NCBI RefSeq assembly: GCF_000003605.2
Contig: NW_003135835.1
Span: 275,829 to 336,074 of the forward strand
Direction of reading: 5' to 3'
Source of the DNA: Saccoglossus kowalevskii
Lineage: Eukaryota > Hemichordata > Enteropneusta > Harrimaniidae
DNA: 60,246 nt
Below are positions 55,573-60,246 of this stretch, piece by piece. Positions within the stretch are counted from its first letter, which is position 1. Every line of letters begins with the position of its first letter. The position numbers and the translations under genes were made by a program. Below the pieces are notes generated by a model. It saw only the letters and a program-made list of their open reading frames with translations. It did no database searches and was not told the DNA's origin.

Positions 55573-55779
55573 CACCAGATTGTCATTGTTCGCTTTATCA
55601 TTTCATCCACCTTTCTCTCCTGTCTGTCTTCTCCCGTTGAACTCTCAATTTCAGTATTTTTCTTTGGTGGCTTAGTATTCTAATATTATCCCGTCAGGTG
55701 TCTAAACTTCAACGTTTTCAGAGGCCGTCCGCACACGAGGTTAACTTAGTTGACGCATGCGCAGATCCCTGTTTTTTCG

Positions 55780-56620
55780 AACTTAGCACGATGGGTTTCG
55801 AAAATGAAAATATGTAGGTCAAGTTTCCAAACTTTTCAATCGCTTGTACACCATTTGTTATTAGTAAACATTCAAATTGCATGGCCGTCTTTTTGTATAT
55901 TTTGGGCATCCTTTCACTCGAATTCTGCTTATTATTTTCAAATATGTAACTGTGTTGTTCGATATGAAATGATCAAGGGAACACTTACAATCAAATTTAC
56001 CAACTTTATAAACATTGTTCGCAACTTCGTATGCTATTTCCTATCGGTAGACATTGAAGCCGTATGCAGTCTGTTAAAATGAGGCATTCAATCGATTTTT
56101 TGCTATTTTTTCCAACTTTTAACTGCTGGGTTTTGTAGCACAACCACTTAGGTCAATTATACATACAAATATACGAACATTCCGATCGCTTTTCACAACT
56201 TTGCACGACCTTTAAATAAGACTAGCGCCGCCATTGGCGATTACAATAAACAATGATTTATTGAAATTGTGTGCAAATTATATCAAAATGCTCGACACCT
56301 CAGCCACATACATATTTGAGATATGTAATTTTAATTTGTGTAACTAAATTAAACAAAAATAGTTTCGCTCTGTCATAAGCTCTGGTGATCTCACATGCAA
56401 GTACTCTCGATATTGCCTAATATTCTATCCTGGTCATTCACTCAATCACTCTGCTGTGAGGATTTGATGAATTTGTTTCTTAATTCGACAATTTAATGTT
56501 TAGATATATTATAAACTTTATGTTATCTTGTTTCTCCGTTTTGACCTATGACTTATACATACGTCTGACGGCAATTTGACGATATGAGGCTCTTTCAAGG
56601 CAATTGTCATCGCATTTCGA
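55780..56620 (+). repeat. ~0.84-kb repeat family, full unit right of the LINE
   Basis: It starts near CACGATGGGTTTCGAAAATG at 55787. The next unit starts at the matching GGACGACGGGTTTTGAAAAT at 56627, giving a period of about 842 bp. Shared blocks are as in 51040-51800. Confidence 0.75.
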
Positions 56621-56866
56621 ACTTTGGACGACGGGTTTTGAAAATACAAATACAAATAGTTTCCAAACAAATCTAGAGACTGTCCAATCGCTTTATACAA
56701 CTTTGTACACAATTTCTAATCAGTATACGTTCAGCTTGTCTGTTTGTATATTTTAAGCATCTTTTCAATTGAATTTTGCTTATTTTTTCAGTCGTTTAAC
56801 TGTGGTGTTCGATATGAAAATACTTAGAGATAACTTTCAATCAAATTTACCAACTTTTCTATCATT
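56620..56866 (+). repeat. ~0.84-kb repeat family, truncated second tandem unit
   Basis: It repeats the first third of the unit (AATAGTTTCCAAAC, CTTGTCTGTTTGTATATTTT, GTGTTCGATATGAAA, ATCAAATTTACCAACTTT), then is cut off by the SINE-like element at 56867. Confidence 0.7.
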
Positions 56867-56950
56867 GTTGGCTGAGGTGAGGTGATTGACCAGTCACAAA
56901 AGTTAAGATCAATCGGGCGTACAAGCTGGTGCATTTTTATTATTGTGATG
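56867..56950 (+). repeat. tRNA-derived SINE-like element, copy 1
   Basis: TGGCTGAGGTG (A-box-like, 56869-56879) and GATCAATC (B-box-like, 56907-56914) at tRNA-like spacing, in a segment shared with 57643-57765 (TCACAAAAGTTAAGATCAAT). It ends with GCTGGTG and a T-rich tail. Confidence 0.6.
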
Positions 56951-57642
56951 TCACACATTTATAGTGGAAAGACGTGATGATTATTTTGATATTTTAAGTT
57001 TATAACATGTTTTAAAATTTCACTAATTTTCAATGTACAACTAGTTTTAGCGGTCGGCACATAATGGATGTAAGCAATTAAAACGGCGTGAAAAGTTGAG
57101 CAAAGTGTGTGCAAAGTTGATAGACTTGGGTGTATATTTGAACTAAGATGTTGGCCTATCTAACCGTGTAGTTATAAAGTAGGGAAAGTGAATAAAATGC
57201 AAGAGAAAGTCTAGTATAATAGCAGAATGCCAAATCAGCTGATCGTAACATAGTCTAACAGCCTAAAATGATATGGAAATCGTTAGAAATGTTGTTGGGT
57301 TTGCTAATATATTTGACCTACGTCATTGTTATATCGACCTCGCAAATATTGAAAAATATGAGTAAATGTGTAGGAAAAGATTAGCAGATTATACCTCTAA
57401 CAAAGTGTAAAATGATAAATAAACTGCTTACAAAGTATTCAACATTGATTGCAAAGTTGTATATGGAAATGTGATCTATATTGTTTTATTATCGAAACAG
57501 ATCGTTAAAAATTCCAAAAAGCGAAAAAATATGTCGTAAATGGTCGTTTAGTATCGTACGAAAGACCCAAGTGCAAACGAATGCAATATTGAAACATTTC
57601 TAAACATTAAATGGCCGCTAATTCCAATAAAATTCAAATGGC

Positions 57643-57765
57643 CCTAATAGCCGAGTGGTGAGGTTATCGACCTGTCACAAAAGTTAAGATCAATCTGGAG
57701 TGGATAGTAATTGCATGGGAGACTACCTGAGCAAACCTGCTGGTGAATTACTTTTTTTTTTGCTT
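57643..57765 (+). repeat. tRNA-derived SINE-like element, copy 2
   Basis: TAGCCGAGTGG (57648-57658) is a very good A box and GATCAATC (57688-57695) a good B box. It shares GTCACAAAAGTTAAGATCAA with copy 1 but has about 40 more bases before GCTGGTG and a T-rich tail. Confidence 0.65.
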
Positions 57766-60246
57766 TTGGAGGCACATGGAGCGAGACTAACATTTTTATC
57801 CACAGTGAATAAATACAAAAAACTTCTATTAAAGCAAACGGGATAAAAATGATTGTATACATCTCTGGTTTGATTTTTGTAATTTCATCGGGATTCCCTA
57901 TACACCAAATTTAATTGAACTCTGAAAGGCTCTTTGGAATATTAGGAAAGTGCCTAATGCTTGCGAATTTAGTTGATTAACATGAATGGACAAGATAGTC
58001 ACCTGTTTTTGTTTTAGTAACTATGGTTTTCAAATACTTTATCACGTGATCATCAATTGGTGGTGTGCTAGTTACAACGTAACTGCCTATATACAGTATT
58101 GCCTTACTGTACTTGCACTGTTTTATAAAAAAAAAAAAAATATTGTTCCAAACATGGATTTAAATCTACTAACTAACCAGTATGGAATGATTGTCGATTT
58201 GCAAATTTTATTTTGCAAAATTTGCGATGTCTTTTTTTTTAATGTTTTATGACCATGGTATCGAAGTCGCAACGTGCTTACTAATAATGTTTAAACATTC
58301 TTTATACTTTTTGTAAGCCCTCAATGTGTACTATTTGTTGTGCGCAACATCCAAAATCACCATCTGTGTATATATGATACCCATATATGGCGCATGCGCG
58401 ACACGACTACCGCGCTTTAAAGTTATTTGCCATTGTTTTCGTATGTGTTTGACATTAAAACATAAGTGGTGAGCCGGATAAAAAAATCAATGCCCGCTTG
58501 CATTATGATAATCCCGAAGCGAGCTACGTCACAGAATGACCCATGGTGCTAAGCAATCTTCTTCCCATAGATCTTTGCGCTTTACGCAATAGTACCTCTG
58601 CTAGACAGGCTTCATCTGAAAACTCACTACAAAGAGTGGGGGAAAAATGTGACATCCGAACTATTTATTATTGTCAGACTTCAGTAGAAACGTAATTACG
58701 AACCATGTTATCGCGGACTATGTTTTACAAGGTAATGGTATTGTAGTGAAATGGCGCACGTGATACACCACTGTTCCTTGCAGAGTCTTCTTTACCTAGG
58801 GAGCTAGAGAGAGCCACAACTAGACTCGTTCTCCGTCGCCGAGACTATGGCTCTTTTATCACTAAGCTAGGTAGTCGCCAGGGAACGTCCAACTCGTCTC
58901 TGCCACAAGCTAATTTAAATATTCATGGTTTGAACTCTGCCTGGGAGATTGGTGACACAGGTCTGTGCTGGAGCAACGCTTCCTGTGACGACACAACGGA
59001 CGTGCACCACCTTAGTTTTCAATGCCATTGAAATCTCCTCATAATAAAAGTGGTAATATTGTAAATTTTTAACATAAGGCATTACTTACACTCACAAAAA
59101 GCAACAAAAACACGCAACATAAAAGATATCATATTTATTCACTTGTGAAGTACAGAAAAATAGTTTCAATGAGAGAGTCCTCATTGGTCACCCTTTCTTT
59201 CAGCCCATTCGTATAATAGCAGGTACAAATGACTATAGCAAAGCAATATCTGTCTTCTTATTTTGAAGCAACAAGTTCTGCTTGAAGGTAGCAGGATAGT
59301 TTTTTAGCATGAAAAATGTAAACATCTATAATCGGAATAAATTTTACAAGAACCTATACAATCTATATATGTCTGGAAAGCCCTTGACTTGTACTTTTCT
59401 ATTATTAATATTTTGTGAACATTGTGTTTGTCTTAGCGTCACGTGATTCTGAAAATCGGCGCGGCTGAAAATTAACTAACGTGAATACATTTTTAAATGT
59501 CAGCTATACGGTTATTCATGCAACCAACAACTTTACACTGTTTTGAAGCAACGGTCATGTAGTTTAAATCCGTATTTCTATTTTGTACATTAAGTTTGTT
59601 TTTCCTTTCTGAAAATCACAAATTTCTAGCACGTTTTGGTGTTAAAGTTAGTGTATACTGGTGGTTTGCGCGAGGTTTGTGAAAAAACGCAATAAAATTT
59701 CGCAAATATGTAAATACGGATGAAGCCAACATATTCAAGAGTAAGAAAAACCAAACGGCGACATCATAGCGCTACTCACTGAAACGCTATTTACAATTAG
59801 GTCAACGGTAATTGGAAGAAATAGAACACCGAGAAATCGGCACTTTTATGATTTTAAAGTTCAATCAAGGCTAACTCCCGTTTTAGCAGCAACAATTACA
59901 CGGGTTGGTGGTAAAATAAATTACCTTGAAGGTTGTTCTCAGGAAAAATCATGAATCGACATTCATGTCTGTAAAAAAAAACTGTATTTTTTACCGTTTT
60001 GTTTCACGCTATAGAGTTTTGACACGATCTGTGCTGTTAACGAACGGTGACGTCATTCATTACAGAGTACGGTAGAATAAGAAAATGGAATGGCGGCTGT
60101 GGGATAAGTTTTTTTATGTGTGAATTTGGGGAAATGCAGAGTAAATTTTCAACACGAAAATATTGTAAATTATCATCCTTGTTATTTTCTGGAGGGACAT
60201 TTTGTAGTGTTCGTGCAAGTTTAGTTTTCATTTTACCTGAATAAGC
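57766..60246. other. Right end of the window, no gene seen
   Basis: AT-rich sequence without recognised genes. An imperfect hairpin lies at 58794-58877 (ACCTAG...AGAGCCA / GGCTCTT...CTAGGT). The last 200 bases have open frames on both strands but no signature. Confidence 0.45.

Larger units (their letters stand above)
51830..55720 (-). mobile_element. Degenerate L1/Tx1-like LINE retrotransposon
   Basis: On the minus strand the order is ORF1 (55572-54730), then ORF2 relics: endonuclease (about 54430-54000), reverse transcriptase (about 53700-53100), and a C-terminal region with a zinc-knuckle-like CTFCQNEAETNEHLF (about 52250) and further frames to 51892. ORF2 is broken by many frameshifts and stops, so the element cannot move. 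Direct copies of the 0.84-kb repeat lie on both sides, suggesting insertion into that array. Confidence 0.85.

Overview
This is a eukaryotic window: AT-rich, intron-dense, with GT-AG splice sites, two runs of N (assembly gaps), microsatellites and degenerate retrotransposons. I rebuilt two genes exon by exon, checking that reading phases join and that total lengths divide by three. One is a MATE/SLC47 transporter and the other a DEG/ENaC sodium channel carrying LDL-receptor class A modules. Intron structure, gene content and repeats suggest a marine invertebrate, possibly a hemichordate such as an acorn worm. That species call is a guess; nothing in the window fixes it.

Layout. 1-8786 (+): 13 exons of a MATE-type multidrug and toxin extrusion transporter whose first exons lie left of the window. 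The visible 511 codons are open, with a polyA signal near 8919. 8787-14872: spacer with an N gap (12630-13321), a foldback inverted repeat and one possible minus-strand terminal exon. 14873-22912 (+): a second, tandem copy of the MATE gene that has decayed into a pseudogene by whole-exon deletions, splice-site losses, a frameshift and stop codons. Homology between the copies runs on into the 3' flank (to about 10920 and 24920), so the duplication unit is larger than the gene. 22913-28561: spacer with repeat copies and another doubtful minus-strand exon.

28562-45606 (+): a complete 21-exon gene for an 836-residue DEG/ENaC/ASIC-like channel. It has an N-terminal HG gating motif, TM1, the first extracellular strand, then seven tandem LDLa modules, each on its own phase 1-1 exon. 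The conserved Cys-rich ectodomain and TM2 with a G-x-S filter follow. Its introns hold a (TA)n tract broken by an N gap, adjacent (ATTT)n and (TTCC)n tracts, a decayed minus-strand coding remnant and a CR1/L2-like LINE fragment.

45607-60246: no host gene recognised. It holds a repeat of about 265 bp in tandem, tRNA-derived SINE-like elements, a degenerate minus-strand L1/Tx1-like LINE (ORF1 nearly intact, ORF2 shattered) and a repeat family with a unit near 0.84 kb into which the LINE appears to have inserted.

The two genes have no evident joint function. The most interesting object is the LDLa/DEG-ENaC channel; next is the half-deleted MATE duplicate, an evolutionary record of gene decay.
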